Of a stretch of DNA of 64,000 nucleotides, positions 44,234 to 52,788 are shown piece by piece. The notes below the pieces were generated by a model. It did not search any database. It saw only the letters and a program-made list of their open reading frames with translations, and was not told the DNA's origin. Both the position numbers and the translations under genes were made by a program. The stretch comes from Jannaschia sp. S6380. GTDB taxonomy: Bacteria; Pseudomonadota; Alphaproteobacteria; Rhodobacterales; Rhodobacteraceae. How positions within the stretch are numbered: position 1 is the first letter of the stretch; each line of letters starts with the position of its first letter. The stretch lies in assembly GCF_023015695.1 (NCBI RefSeq), contig NZ_JALKAS010000001.1, forward strand, positions 186,001 to 250,000, written 5' to 3'.

Positions 44234-45172
44234 ATGGCCGACGAGACGATGCATTCGGGACATTCGGGCGACGCTGAGGCGCAGGGCAAATCCGAGAGCG
44301 GCCCCAACTGGAAGATGTACGCCAACCTGCTGGCGATGGTGACCACGTCGACGGTGGTCATGTACTTCTTCATGTACTGGAACATCTACCGCTGGAGCGA
44401 CTTCTGGCTGTCGGAGACGCGGGCCTACATGTCGATGCTGATGTTCGGCACGATGCTGGCCATAATGCTCTCCTTCATGATCTTCATGTACAAGACGAAG
44501 TGGCTGAACCTGACGCTCTACGCGGCGTCCCTGCTGTTCTTCGCGGTCGGGCTGTGGCTCGTACGCTCGCAGATCACCGTGCAGGACGAGAGCTGGATGA
44601 AGTCCATGATCCCGCACCACTCCATCGCCATCATGGTCTCCGAGCGGGCGACGATCACGGACCCGCGCGCCCGCAAGCTCGCCGACGAGATCATCGCCGC
44701 GCAGGAGAAGGAGATCGCGGAGATGGACTACTTGATCCGGTATATCCGCGATAACGGCGAGGTGGGCGGCGAGTATCCGAACGGCGAGACCGCGGGGCCG
44801 ACTCCCGTGGCGGCTTCGGTCGCGGAGGCGCTGTCGCGCCCGGCGCTTGCGGGCGTGGACGTTGGTGGGATGACAGACGAGGAGGTCGCGCAGGTCGTGC
44901 CGGACGCGGCCTGCGCCTTCCGTTTCTCGGAAGGTCAACAAACCGTGGTCGCGGTGAACACGGCGGGAGAAGGCGTGATGAAGATCACCGGCCAACTCGT
45001 GCCCGTATCGCTCGTCGAGGGCGACCTGACGCGCAGCCCCGTGCTCGGAGCCGAGGGCGTGCGCCTCAGCGTCGTCCCGCAGGACGATGGCGCGGGCAGC
45101 GATCTGATCTTCGACCTCGAAACCGACCCTGCCCTTCGCGCCGGCTACGGCGGCGTCTACATCTGCACCTGA
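44234..45172 (+). CDS. DUF305 membrane protein with extra C-terminal domain
   Basis: A 312-residue protein. The N-terminus has three membrane helices (about residues 27-50, 64-84 and 90-110) rich in Met and aromatic residues. A DUF305 core follows with MIPHHSIAIM and SERATITDPRARKLADEIIAAQEKEI; DUF305 proteins are widespread in copper loci and bind metal through His/Met. After about residue 190 a separate domain (VVPDAACAFRFSEG...GYGGVYICT) has two cysteines and no family I recognise. It is followed after 11 bp by the Grx-MauE gene. Confidence 0.82.
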   Translation: MADETMHSGHSGDAEAQGKSESGPNWKMYANLLAMVTTSTVVMYFFMYWNIYRWSDFWLSETRAYMSMLMFGTMLAIMLSFMIFMYKTKWLNLTLYAASLLFFAVGLWLVRSQITVQDESWMKSMIPHHSIAIMVSERATITDPRARKLADEIIAAQEKEIAEMDYLIRYIRDNGEVGGEYPNGETAGPTPVAASVAEALSRPALAGVDVGGMTDEEVAQVVPDAACAFRFSEGQQTVVAVNTAGEGVMKITGQLVPVSLVEGDLTRSPVLGAEGVRLSVVPQDDGAGSDLIFDLETDPALRAGYGGVYICT

Positions 45173-45183
45173 GGAGGCTTCCG

Positions 45184-45954
45184 ATGCCCAAGGACACCAT
45201 GACAGATGGCGCCACGCGCGCCACCATCTACCGGATGGACATGCCGGGCCACACCTGCCCCTACGGCCTGAAATCCGTCGACCTGCTCCAGCGCGAGGGC
45301 TTCGAGGTCGACGACAACCTGCTGACCACGCGCGAGGAGACCGACGCCTTCAAGGAGAAGCATGGCGTCGAGACCACGCCGCAGACCTGGATCGGCGAGG
45401 AGCGGGTGGGCGGCTATGACGACCTGCAGGTCCATCTGGGCAAGAAGAAGCCCGAGGCCGAACGCTCCGACACGTCCTACCAGCCGGTGATCGCGCTGTT
45501 CGCGGTGGCGGCGGCGTTGGCGGTGGCCTTCACCTGGTTCACCTTCGACACGCTGCTGACCTGGCAGACGCTGGCCTGGTTCATCTCGGTCTCGATGGTC
45601 CTGCTGGGGTTGCAGAAGCTCAAGGACATCGAGGGGTTCTCGACGATGTTCCTCAACTACGACCTGCTGGCCAAGCGATGGGTGCGCTACGGCTACGTCT
45701 ATCCGTGGGTCGAGACCGGCGCGGGCCTGCTGATGACAGCCATGGTCTGGCACTGGCTGTCGGTGCCGTCGGCGCTGTTCATCGGCACCGTGGGCGCGGT
45801 CTCGGTGTTCAAGGCGGTCTATGTCGACAAGCGCGAGCTCAAATGCGCCTGCGTGGGCGGCGACAGCAACGTGCCGCTCGGCTTCGTGTCGCTGACCGAG
45901 AACCTGATGATGGTCGCGATGGCGGTCTGGATGGGCTGGCGTTTCCTGCTGTGA
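45184..45954 (+). CDS. Glutaredoxin-MauE fusion membrane protein
   Basis: A 256-residue fusion. Residues 1-95 form a glutaredoxin fold with CPYG in GHTCPYGLKSVDLL and TPQTWIGEERVGGYDDL. Then come four helices of the MauE/DoxX type, ending with ELKCACVGGDSNVPLG, the MauE CxC motif. MauE proteins pass electrons or thiols to periplasmic maturation systems. In the same run as DUF305, it may supply reducing power for copper-stressed proteins; this is inferred. Confidence 0.85.
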   Translation: MPKDTMTDGATRATIYRMDMPGHTCPYGLKSVDLLQREGFEVDDNLLTTREETDAFKEKHGVETTPQTWIGEERVGGYDDLQVHLGKKKPEAERSDTSYQPVIALFAVAAALAVAFTWFTFDTLLTWQTLAWFISVSMVLLGLQKLKDIEGFSTMFLNYDLLAKRWVRYGYVYPWVETGAGLLMTAMVWHWLSVPSALFIGTVGAVSVFKAVYVDKRELKCACVGGDSNVPLGFVSLTENLMMVAMAVWMGWRFLL

Positions 45955-45975
45955 GGGATGTGGAGCGCGTCGCCG

Positions 45976-46545
45976 TCAGCCAATGGTCAGCGTTCCGTCT
46001 TCTGCCAGCGCATAGGGAGGAATGTGCAGGTTCTCCGGCGCCGGGCCCCTTCGGATGCGACCTGCCGCGTCGTAGTGCGAGCCGTGGCAGGGGCAGAACC
46101 AGCCGCCAAAATCGCCGGCCCCGTCGCCAAGAGGAACGCAGCCCAGATGCGTGCACACGCCGATCTGCACCAGAAGAGCCTCCTGGTCCGGCACCACCCG
46201 GTTGGCATCGACGGCCGGCGCGTCGGCGGGCAGGTTGGCGTTGCGGGCGAATGGGTCGGGAAGATCGGCGACCTCCTCCGCCAGCGCCGCCTCGATCTCG
46301 GCCGGCGTCCTGTTGCGAATGAAGACCGGCTTGCCCTGCCACATGACCGTGAGTTGCGTCCCGGGCTCCACCCCCGAGATATCGACCTGAATCGACAGCA
46401 GTGCCCGCACGTCCGCGGACGGGTTCATCTGGTCCACGAGCGGCCACATGGCTGCCCCGGTCACCACCACGCCGGCACCGGCCGTCGCGTAGTAGAGGAA
46501 GTCCCGTCGTGTTCCTTCGGGGGCTTCGTCTGCTTTCGTATCCAT
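45976..46545 (-). CDS. petA: Rieske iron-sulfur protein (ubiquinol-cytochrome c reductase type)
   Basis: A 189-residue Rieske subunit with Tat-type leader ([13 protein letters not shown]) and one membrane helix. The [2Fe-2S] ligands are in CTHLGC (Cys131, His133, Cys136) and CPCHGSHYD (Cys151, Cys153, His154). [13 protein letters not shown] is the typical hinge. The cytochrome b and c1 genes are not here, so this is a stand-alone second copy, presumably a spare for the bc1 complex. The start at 46545 and the CueR-type box at 46598-46628 suggest copper induction. Confidence 0.93.
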   Translation of the reverse strand: MDTKADEAPEGTRRDFLYYATAGAGVVVTGAAMWPLVDQMNPSADVRALLSIQVDISGVEPGTQLTVMWQGKPVFIRNRTPAEIEAALAEEVADLPDPFARNANLPADAPAVDANRVVPDQEALLVQIGVCTHLGCVPLGDGAGDFGGWFCPCHGSHYDAAGRIRRGPAPENLHIPPYALAEDGTLTIG

Positions 46546-46597
46546 CGTCGACCTCCTCGCGAGAGCGGCGGCCCCCTCGGAAGCTGCCCATGGAGGT

Positions 46598-46628
46598 CGC
46601 GAACCACCTTCCCACGGAGTAAGGTCAA
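46598..46628 (-). promoter_or_regulatory. CueR-type box before the Rieske gene
   Basis: Minus strand: TTGACC (46628-46623), a 19-nt spacer TTACTCCGTGGGAAGGTGG, then TTCGCG. One half-site (GGGAAGG) is good. It is nearly back to back with the box at 46654-46684. Confidence 0.65.
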
Positions 46629-46653
46629 GCCCCCGCCGCGGATGCGGCTGTCC

Positions 46654-46684
46654 CTTCCCTTCCAGCGCGGGACCTCGCGTAACC
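46654..46684 (+). promoter_or_regulatory. CueR-type box before the DUF1624 gene (46722)
   Basis: CTTCCC (46654-46659), a 19-nt spacer TTCCAGCGCGGGACCTCGC, then GTAACC. The TTCCAGCG half is perfect and the other half degenerate. Confidence 0.6.
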
Positions 46685-46721
46685 GTCCATGGATCGCATC
46701 GTTTAAGCACAGGTCACTTGC

Positions 46722-47474
46722 ATGGACGTCTCGCTCTCGCAGCCCTGCACCCCAAGCCGTCACGCACGCTACCCTACCGTGGATGTGCTGCGGGGCTGGG
46801 CCATCCTCGGGGTCGTGCTGTTCCACCTCGCCTGGGACCTCGCGTTCCTCGGCCTGATCCCCTCGCAATGGGCGGTGGAGCCCGCATGGATCGCCTTTGG
46901 CCGGACGGTCGCTGCGACGTTCATGGCGCTAGTGGGCGTCAGTCTCGCGCTGGCGGCGCGCGGCGGCCTGGACCCCGCCGCGTTCGGCGCGCGGCTGGTG
47001 AAGATCGCCGCCGCCGCCCTGGCGATCACGGTGGCGACGCGCCTCGCGATGCCGGGCGCCTGGGTCTATTTCGGCATCCTCCACGCCATCGTGGTAGCGA
47101 GCCTGATCGGGGCGGCGTTCCTGCGCGCGCCCTCCGTCGTCACGTTCCTGCTGGGCGGCGCGACCATCGCCTTCGGCCTGGCCTGGACGGACCCCGCCTT
47201 CGACGCCCGGACCGTCGCCTGGATCGGTTTCGCCGCCGGCCCCGCGCCCTCCGTCGACTTTGCGCCCGTCTTCCCGTGGGTCGGGTTCACCCTGATCGGC
47301 CTCGCCGCCACGCGCGCGGCGCTGCACCGGGGGTGGCTGGATCGGCTGCCGAGACCCGAGGGGCGCCTTGCACGTGGGCTGTCGCGGATCGGACGCCGGA
47401 CGCTCGCCATCTACCTGCTGCACCAGCCGGTCCTCCTGGCGATCCTCTATCCGGTCGCTTGGGTGGCGGGATGA
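46722..47474 (+). CDS. DUF1624 / HGSNAT-like membrane acyltransferase, copy 2
   Basis: A 250-residue polytopic protein, paralogous to the one at 19695-20486. Shared motifs include TVDVLRGWAILGVVLFHLAWDL near the start, FAPVFPWVGFTLIG, and RTLAIYLLHQPVLLAIL at the end. It lacks the long N-terminal extension of copy 1. It is expected to acylate an envelope glycan from the membrane; the substrate is unknown. The copies sit in two differently regulated units (CTACAG-type and CueR-type). Confidence 0.83.
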   Translation: MDVSLSQPCTPSRHARYPTVDVLRGWAILGVVLFHLAWDLAFLGLIPSQWAVEPAWIAFGRTVAATFMALVGVSLALAARGGLDPAAFGARLVKIAAAALAITVATRLAMPGAWVYFGILHAIVVASLIGAAFLRAPSVVTFLLGGATIAFGLAWTDPAFDARTVAWIGFAAGPAPSVDFAPVFPWVGFTLIGLAATRAALHRGWLDRLPRPEGRLARGLSRIGRRTLAIYLLHQPVLLAILYPVAWVAG

Positions 47475-47487
47475 GCGCCGCGCGGGG

Positions 47488-48402
47488 TCAGGCGCGGGGC
47501 AGGTCCGGCCGCAATCGCTCGCCCCGAAAGGCCCGCAGGGCCAGCCAGAGCCCGGCCGCGATCATCGGCAGCGAGAGGATCTGCCCCATCGTCAGGCCGG
47601 CCTGCCCCAGTTGCAGCGCGTAGCCCAGCGGGTTGCCCGGCCCGGCGAACTGGGCGTCCGGCTGGCGCACCAGCTCGACCAGCGCGCGCGCCGTGCCGTA
47701 ACCCATGAGGAACACGCCCGTCAGAAGGCCGGGCCGCTGGAAGGCGCCGCGGCGCCAGGCCAGCCACAGCAGCACCGCGCCCAGAAGCACCCCCTCCAGC
47801 AGCGCCTCGTAGAGCTGCGAGGGGTGACGGGCGCACAGCCCGGCGACACCGGCGCAGTCCTGCGCGGCCGCGCCGGGGAAGATCACCGCCCAGGGTAGAT
47901 CGGTCGGACGGCCCCACAACTCGGCGTTCACGAAGTTGGCGAGCCGCCCGAGGAAGAGCCCGATCGGCGTCGCCAGCGCGAGAAGGTCGGCCAGCGGCAG
48001 CAGCGGCACGCGGTGGCGCAGGTGGAACAGGATCAGCGCGACCGCGACGCCCAGCATCCCGCCGTGGAAGGACATGCCCCCTTGCCAGACCATCAGGATC
48101 TCGGCCGGGTTGGCGAGGTAGTAGCCCGGCTGGTAGAACAGCACGAAACCGAGGCGTCCGCCCAAGATCACCCCGAGCACGATCCAGGTGACCAGATCCT
48201 CCAGTCGCGCGGGCGCGAGCGGCGGGCCGGCGGCCCCCCAGAGGCGCGGCGTCAGCACCGCCCGGCGGCACAGCCACCAGCCCAGCACGATGCCGGCGAT
48301 GTAGGCCATCGCGTACCAGCGCAGGGCGAAGGTAAAGGACCCGAGGTCGATCGAGAAGATGTCGGGCCCGATCTCGGGGAAGGGAAGGGCGAGCAGGGTC
48401 AT
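47488..48402 (-). CDS. lgt: Prolipoprotein diacylglyceryl transferase
   Basis: A 304-residue membrane enzyme that adds diacylglycerol to the lipobox Cys, the first step of lipoprotein maturation. [35 protein letters not shown] and [12 protein letters not shown] are all diagnostic. The start at 48402 is chosen for a normal N-terminus; the open frame continues far upstream antisense to ccmF. With lspA and lnt in this region, a full lipoprotein pathway is duplicated. A CueR-type box at 48461-48491 precedes it. Confidence 0.94.
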   Translation of the reverse strand: MTLLALPFPEIGPDIFSIDLGSFTFALRWYAMAYIAGIVLGWWLCRRAVLTPRLWGAAGPPLAPARLEDLVTWIVLGVILGGRLGFVLFYQPGYYLANPAEILMVWQGGMSFHGGMLGVAVALILFHLRHRVPLLPLADLLALATPIGLFLGRLANFVNAELWGRPTDLPWAVIFPGAAAQDCAGVAGLCARHPSQLYEALLEGVLLGAVLLWLAWRRGAFQRPGLLTGVFLMGYGTARALVELVRQPDAQFAGPGNPLGYALQLGQAGLTMGQILSLPMIAAGLWLALRAFRGERLRPDLPRA

Positions 48403-48460
48403 CGGGTCCTTCGGAAGCTGGGATGGGGCCGGTCGACGGGACCGCCCTTCGTCGCGGCGA

Positions 48461-48491
48461 CCCCTGCGGGCCTGCTCCGCTGGAGGGTCAA
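48461..48491 (-). promoter_or_regulatory. CueR-type box before lgt
   Basis: Minus strand: TTGACC (48491-48486), a 19-nt spacer CTCCAGCGGAGCAGGCCCG, then CAGGGG. It is divergent from the ccmF box, with 47 bp between the two -35 elements. Confidence 0.65.
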
Positions 48492-48538
48492 GCGCCGACC
48501 CGTCACGAGGCCGTGATCCCGACCCTGCCGATCTCGCC

Positions 48539-48569
48539 TTGACCCTCCCCCGATGGAACCCCCGACCTG
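48539..48569 (+). promoter_or_regulatory. CueR-type box before ccmF
   Basis: TTGACC (48539-48544), a 19-nt spacer CTCCCCCGATGGAACCCCC, then GACCTG. The -35 is exact and the dyad is weak. It lies 28 bp before the ccmF start. Confidence 0.6.
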
Positions 48570-48597
48570 CCCCTCCGAGACAATGGGGACGACGACC

Positions 48598-50592
48598 ATG
48601 ATACCCGAACTCGGCCATTTCGCCCTGATCCTGGCCCTGATGCTCGCGCTGGTGCAAAGCGTGCTTCCGATGATCGGCGCGCGGGCCGGGCGGGCGGACT
48701 GGATGGACAGCGCCCGGACGACCGCGGCGCTTCAGGTGGCGCTGCTCGCGCTGGCCTTCGCGGCGCTGATCCGGTCCTTCGTGATCAGCGACTTCACCGT
48801 CGTGAACGTCGTCGAGAACTCGCACTCGCTCAAGCCGATGCTCTTCAAGGTCGCCGGAAGCTGGGGCAGCCACGAGGGCTCGCTGCTGCTCTGGACGCTG
48901 ATCCTCGCCGTGTTCGGGGCGGGGGTCGCGCTGCTTGGCGGCAACATCCCGGCGGGGCTGAAGGCGCGCACGCTGTCGGTGCAGGCCTGGATCAGCGTGG
49001 GCTTCCTGACCTTCATGCTGTTCACCTCCAACCCGTTCGACCGCGTCTTCCCCGCGCCGCTGGACGGGCAGGACCTCAACCCGCTGCTGCAGGATGTCGG
49101 GTTGGCGCTGCACCCGCCGCTTCTGTACTTCGGCTATGTCGGCTTCTCGATCGTGTTCTCCTTCGCCGTCGCCGCGCTGATCGAGGGGCGGGTCGATCCG
49201 GCCTGGGCCCGTTGGGTCCGGCCCTGGACGCTCGCGGCCTGGATCAGCCTGACCGCCGGCATCGCGCTCGGCTCCTGGTGGGCCTATTACGAGCTGGGCT
49301 GGGGCGGCTGGTGGTTCTGGGACCCGGTCGAGAACGTCAGCTTCATGCCTTGGCTGCTGGGCACGGCCCTGCTGCATTCGGCGATCGTCACCGAGAAGCG
49401 CGACGCCTTCAAGAGCTGGACGATCCTGCTGGCCATCCTGACCTTCTCGCTGTCGCTCCTGGGCACGTTCATCGTGCGCTCGGGCCTGCTGACCTCGGTG
49501 CATGCCTTCGCCGTGGACCCCGAACGCGGGCTCTACATCCTGGGGCTGCTGGGCGTCACGGTCGTCGGCTCGCTGACGCTCTATGCCTGGCGCGCCCCGC
49601 AGCTCGAGCCGGGGGGCCTGTTCCGCCCCGTCAGCCGCGAGGCGGGGCTGCTCATCAACAACCTGCTGCTGGCGACGGCGACCGGGACGGTTCTTGTGGG
49701 CACGCTCTACCCGCTCTTCGTCGAGGCGCTGACCGGCGAGAAGCTGACGGTCGGCCCGCCCTTCTTCAACGCCGTCTTCATCCCGGTGATGCTGCCCTTG
49801 GTGGTCGTCATGGGCGTGGGCCCGCTTTTGTCGTGGAAGCGCGCGGACCTGCCCGGCGTCGCGCAGCGGCTGCGGCTGGCGCTTCTCGTGACGGCCGCCG
49901 TCGCCGGGATCGTCTGGTACCTGCAGACTGGAGGCCCGCTGCTGGCCGTGCTGTCCATCGCGATCGCGGCCTGGCTCTTCGCGGCCAGCCTGCGGGAATG
50001 GGCGCTGCGCATCCGGCTGGGCGACGTCCCTCTGCGCGAGGCGGCGCGCCGGGCGCGGGGCCTGCCGCGCGCGGCCCATGGCATGACGCTGGCCCATCTG
50101 GGGGTGGCGGCCCTGATCCTGGGCTTCGTCGGCTCGTCGGCCTGGAAGGAAGAGCAGGTCCTCTTCGCCCGCGCCGGCACGGTGGTGGAGATCGCGGGCT
50201 TCGAGGTCGTGTTCGAGGGCGTCGAGCAGGTGCGTGGCCCCAACTACGTGGCCCAGCAGGCGCAGCTGCGCGTCCTGAAGGGGGGCGAGGAGATCGCCCG
50301 GCTGCGCCCGGAGCGCCGGTCCTACCCGGTCGCCGGGACCACGACGACCGAATCGGCCATCCGCTCCACCCTCGTGGGCGATCTCTACACCACGGTCGGC
50401 GAGCCCGCCGCCGGGCCGCAGACGGGGCAGTGGACGCTGCGCATCCTCTACGAGCCGCTTGTGAACTGGATTTGGATCGGGTCGGCCATGCTGATCCTCG
50501 GCGGCCTTCTGTCCATGTCCGACCGGCGGCTGCGCGTCGGCGCCCCCCGGCGCGCCGCGCGGCCCGTGCCGGCCGCCCAACCCGCGGAGTAG
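48598..50592 (+). CDS. ccmF: Cytochrome c haem lyase subunit CcmF
   Basis: A 664-residue membrane protein that, with CcmH and CcmI, attaches haem to apocytochrome c. It has about 15 helices. The WWD motif is [18 protein letters not shown], with flanking conserved His (HPPLLYFGY, and VHAFAVDP later). I chose the ATG at 48598 ([11 protein letters not shown]), the normal family start; MGTTT at 48583 is an alternative. It heads ccmF-ccmG-ccmH-ccmI, the second half of a Ccm system, away from the ccmABCDG locus at 5-8 kb. Confidence 0.94.
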   Translation: MIPELGHFALILALMLALVQSVLPMIGARAGRADWMDSARTTAALQVALLALAFAALIRSFVISDFTVVNVVENSHSLKPMLFKVAGSWGSHEGSLLLWTLILAVFGAGVALLGGNIPAGLKARTLSVQAWISVGFLTFMLFTSNPFDRVFPAPLDGQDLNPLLQDVGLALHPPLLYFGYVGFSIVFSFAVAALIEGRVDPAWARWVRPWTLAAWISLTAGIALGSWWAYYELGWGGWWFWDPVENVSFMPWLLGTALLHSAIVTEKRDAFKSWTILLAILTFSLSLLGTFIVRSGLLTSVHAFAVDPERGLYILGLLGVTVVGSLTLYAWRAPQLEPGGLFRPVSREAGLLINNLLLATATGTVLVGTLYPLFVEALTGEKLTVGPPFFNAVFIPVMLPLVVVMGVGPLLSWKRADLPGVAQRLRLALLVTAAVAGIVWYLQTGGPLLAVLSIAIAAWLFAASLREWALRIRLGDVPLREAARRARGLPRAAHGMTLAHLGVAALILGFVGSSAWKEEQVLFARAGTVVEIAGFEVVFEGVEQVRGPNYVAQQAQLRVLKGGEEIARLRPERRSYPVAGTTTTESAIRSTLVGDLYTTVGEPAAGPQTGQWTLRILYEPLVNWIWIGSAMLILGGLLSMSDRRLRVGAPRRAARPVPAAQPAE

Positions 50593-50596
50593 CGCC

Positions 50597-51148
50597 ATGT
50601 CCCGCCTCCTCCTCGCCCTGCCGGCGCTTCTGGCCGTGGCGGTCGGCGGCTTCCTCCTCTGGGGGCTGGACCCCGCGCGCGACCCGAACGCCGTCCCCTC
50701 GGCGCGCATCGCCGCGCCCGTGCCAGAATTCGCCCTGCCTCCCGTCGCGGGCACCGGCATGCCGGGCCTGTCGGCCGCCGACCTGCGCGACACGGGCGAG
50801 CCGGTCCTCGTCAACGTCTTCGCCTCCTGGTGCGTGCCCTGCCGGGCCGAGCATGCCGTGCTGACGCGGCTCGTGCGCGAGGAGGGGGTGAAGCTCATGG
50901 GCCTGAACTACCAGGACGATCCCGCCGACGCGGCCCGCTGGCTGGACGACCTGGGCAACCCCTACGAGCGGATCGGCTCCGACATCGAGGGCCGCGTCGG
51001 GATCGACTGGGCGATCTCGGGCGTGCCGGAGACCTTCGTGATCGACGGCGACGGCGTCGTCACCTTCCGCTACGTGGGCCCGATCATCGAGCCCGACGCG
51101 CAGGCGGAGGTCCGCGCGGCCCTGGCGGCGGCAGGGGCCCGGTCATGA
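50597..51148 (+). CDS. ccmG: Thiol:disulfide interchange protein CcmG/DsbE, copy 2
   Basis: A 183-residue anchored thioredoxin. The membrane anchor is at residues 4-22 and the active site FASWCVPC has Cys79 and Cys82. [14 protein letters not shown] is the CcmG cis-Pro region. It is clearly diverged from the copy at 5311-5838. It follows ccmF by four bases and overlaps ccmH (ATGA), so it belongs to the copper-section haem lyase unit. Confidence 0.93.
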   Translation: MSRLLLALPALLAVAVGGFLLWGLDPARDPNAVPSARIAAPVPEFALPPVAGTGMPGLSAADLRDTGEPVLVNVFASWCVPCRAEHAVLTRLVREEGVKLMGLNYQDDPADAARWLDDLGNPYERIGSDIEGRVGIDWAISGVPETFVIDGDGVVTFRYVGPIIEPDAQAEVRAALAAAGARS

Positions 51149-51624
51149 GGCGCCTGATCCTCGCCCTCGTGCTGTCGCTCGCCGCGGGCCTCGCCTGGGC
51201 GGTCGAGCCCGACGAGATGCTCGCCGACCCCGTCCTGGAGGAACGCGCCCGCGTGCTGTCGAGGCAGCTGCGCTGCGTCGTCTGCCTCAACCAAGACATC
51301 GACAGCTCCAACGCCGGCGTGGCGCGCACGATGCGCCTCCTGCTGCGCGAGCGCCTGGTGGAGGGCGACAGCGACGCGGAGGTGCTGGCCTTCTTCGTGG
51401 AGCGCTACGGCGACTTCGTGCTGTTCCGCCCGCCCCTGAAGGGGTCGACCTACGTGCTGTGGCTCGCGCCCTTCACGATCTTCGGGGCCGGCGCCACGGC
51501 GGTCGCGTTGACGCTGCGCCGGCGGCGGCCCGGGGCAGGGCAGGCGGGTCCGACCGCGCTGAGCCCGGAGGAGGAGCGGGAGCTTATGCAATTCGCCACC
51601 ACCGAGGAGGCCGACCGGCCATGA
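51145..51624 (+). CDS. ccmH: Cytochrome c maturation thiol protein CcmH/CycL
   Basis: A 159-residue protein with signal peptide (residues 1-19), the redox motif LRCVVC (Cys44, Cys47) followed by LNQDIDSSNAGVARTMR, one C-terminal membrane helix and a cytoplasmic tail. It handles apocytochrome thiols together with CcmG. ATGA overlaps at both ends link it to ccmG and ccmI. Confidence 0.94.
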   Translation: MRRLILALVLSLAAGLAWAVEPDEMLADPVLEERARVLSRQLRCVVCLNQDIDSSNAGVARTMRLLLRERLVEGDSDAEVLAFFVERYGDFVLFRPPLKGSTYVLWLAPFTIFGAGATAVALTLRRRRPGAGQAGPTALSPEEERELMQFATTEEADRP

Positions 51625-52772
51625 CCCTGTGGATTTTTCTCGCTCTGCTTGCGCTCGCAAGCGGCGCGCTCCTGTTCTTTGGGCTGGGCGGGCGCCCGGT
51701 CGCCCTGACGCGCCGCGACGGCAGCGTCGCGATCCTGAACGACCAGCTCGCCGAGGTGGCGGCCGACCGCGACCGGGGCCTGATCTCCGGCGCGGAGGCG
51801 GAGGCCGCGGAGATCGAGATCAAGCGCCGCCTCCTTTCGGTGGCGCGTCGGACGGAGGCGGCGCCGGAGCGCCGGGGCTCGGGCCGCGCGACCGGCGCGC
51901 TGCTGGCCGTCGCCGTGCCCGCGGCGGCGGTGCTTCTCTACCTCCAGATCGGTGCCCCCGAGGTCGCGGGTCGACCGTCCGAGGAGGTCGCCGCGCAGCG
52001 GGCCGAGGCGGCGCAGGTCGCCGCCCTGACCGCCGAGCTGAAGGCGCGGCTGGAAGGCGACCCGGAGGGCGGCCCGACCGAGGGCTGGGTGCTGCTGGGC
52101 CAGACCTACATGACCATGGGCCGCTACGAGGACGCGGCCGGCGCCTTCGCCAGCGTGGCGGGTCGCGAGGAGGCGGATTCGTCTATTCAGTCGCGCTATG
52201 CCGAGGCGTTGATCGCCGCCGAGAGCGGGGTCGTCACGCCCAAGGCGCGCCGCGTCATCGACAGGGCCATCGCCCTCGACCCCGCGAACCCGGCGGCCGT
52301 GTTCTTCCTGTCGCAGGCCCGCGAGCAGGAAGGCGCGCTCGTCGCGGCCCGCGCGCTGCTGGTCGAGCGGCTGGACTCGGCGGACGGGTTCCAGCCCTGG
52401 ATGGAGCTGTTCATCGCCTCGGCCGACCGGCTGGGCGAGCAGACGGGCGACGCGCCGCTCGACCTCGCGCGCTACGCGCCGATGCTCGGCGGCGGGCGGG
52501 GGCCCGGCGCGGCCGATGTCGCCGCGGCGCAGGACATGGCCCCGGCGGACCGGATGGCCTTCATCGAATCGATGGTCGAAGGGCTGGCCGCGCGGCTGGA
52601 GGACGAGCCGGGCGACGTCGAGGGCTGGATGCGCCTGATCCGGGCCTACGACGTGCTGGGCCGGACGCAGGACGCGGCGCAGGCCCGCGCCGGTGCCCGT
52701 GCGGCGGCCGAGGCGCTGCCCGGGGACGATCCGCGACGGGACGCGGTGCTGCGCGCGCTGGACGGGGGCTGA
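51621..52772 (+). CDS. ccmI: Cytochrome c assembly protein CcmI/CycH
   Basis: A 383-residue protein with two N-terminal membrane helices (residues 3-22 and about 92-110) flanking a cytoplasmic leucine-rich loop, then a periplasmic TPR domain (WVLLGQTYMTMGRYEDAAGAFASV and similar repeats). CcmI chaperones apocytochrome c to CcmFH. The start at 52772-1151 (ATG at 51621) overlaps the ccmH stop. It ends the ccmFGHI run, convergent with the dsbD-like gene eight bp away. Confidence 0.9.
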   Translation: MTLWIFLALLALASGALLFFGLGGRPVALTRRDGSVAILNDQLAEVAADRDRGLISGAEAEAAEIEIKRRLLSVARRTEAAPERRGSGRATGALLAVAVPAAAVLLYLQIGAPEVAGRPSEEVAAQRAEAAQVAALTAELKARLEGDPEGGPTEGWVLLGQTYMTMGRYEDAAGAFASVAGREEADSSIQSRYAEALIAAESGVVTPKARRVIDRAIALDPANPAAVFFLSQAREQEGALVAARALLVERLDSADGFQPWMELFIASADRLGEQTGDAPLDLARYAPMLGGGRGPGAADVAAAQDMAPADRMAFIESMVEGLAARLEDEPGDVEGWMRLIRAYDVLGRTQDAAQARAGARAAAEALPGDDPRRDAVLRALDGG

Positions 52773-52773
52773 G

Positions 52774-52788
52774 GCGGGGGCTACTCCC
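52774..52788. terminator. Small hairpin between convergent ccmI and dsbD-like genes
   Basis: GGGGG-CTACT-CCCCC lies between the two convergent stops. It is short and lacks a T-run, so it is a weak bidirectional terminator at best. Confidence 0.3.

Noticed and set aside
47488..50898. A 1136-codon reading that extends lgt upstream across ccmF
   Set aside because: Only the last 304 residues are Lgt. The rest is antisense to ccmF and ccmG and lacks protein-like composition.
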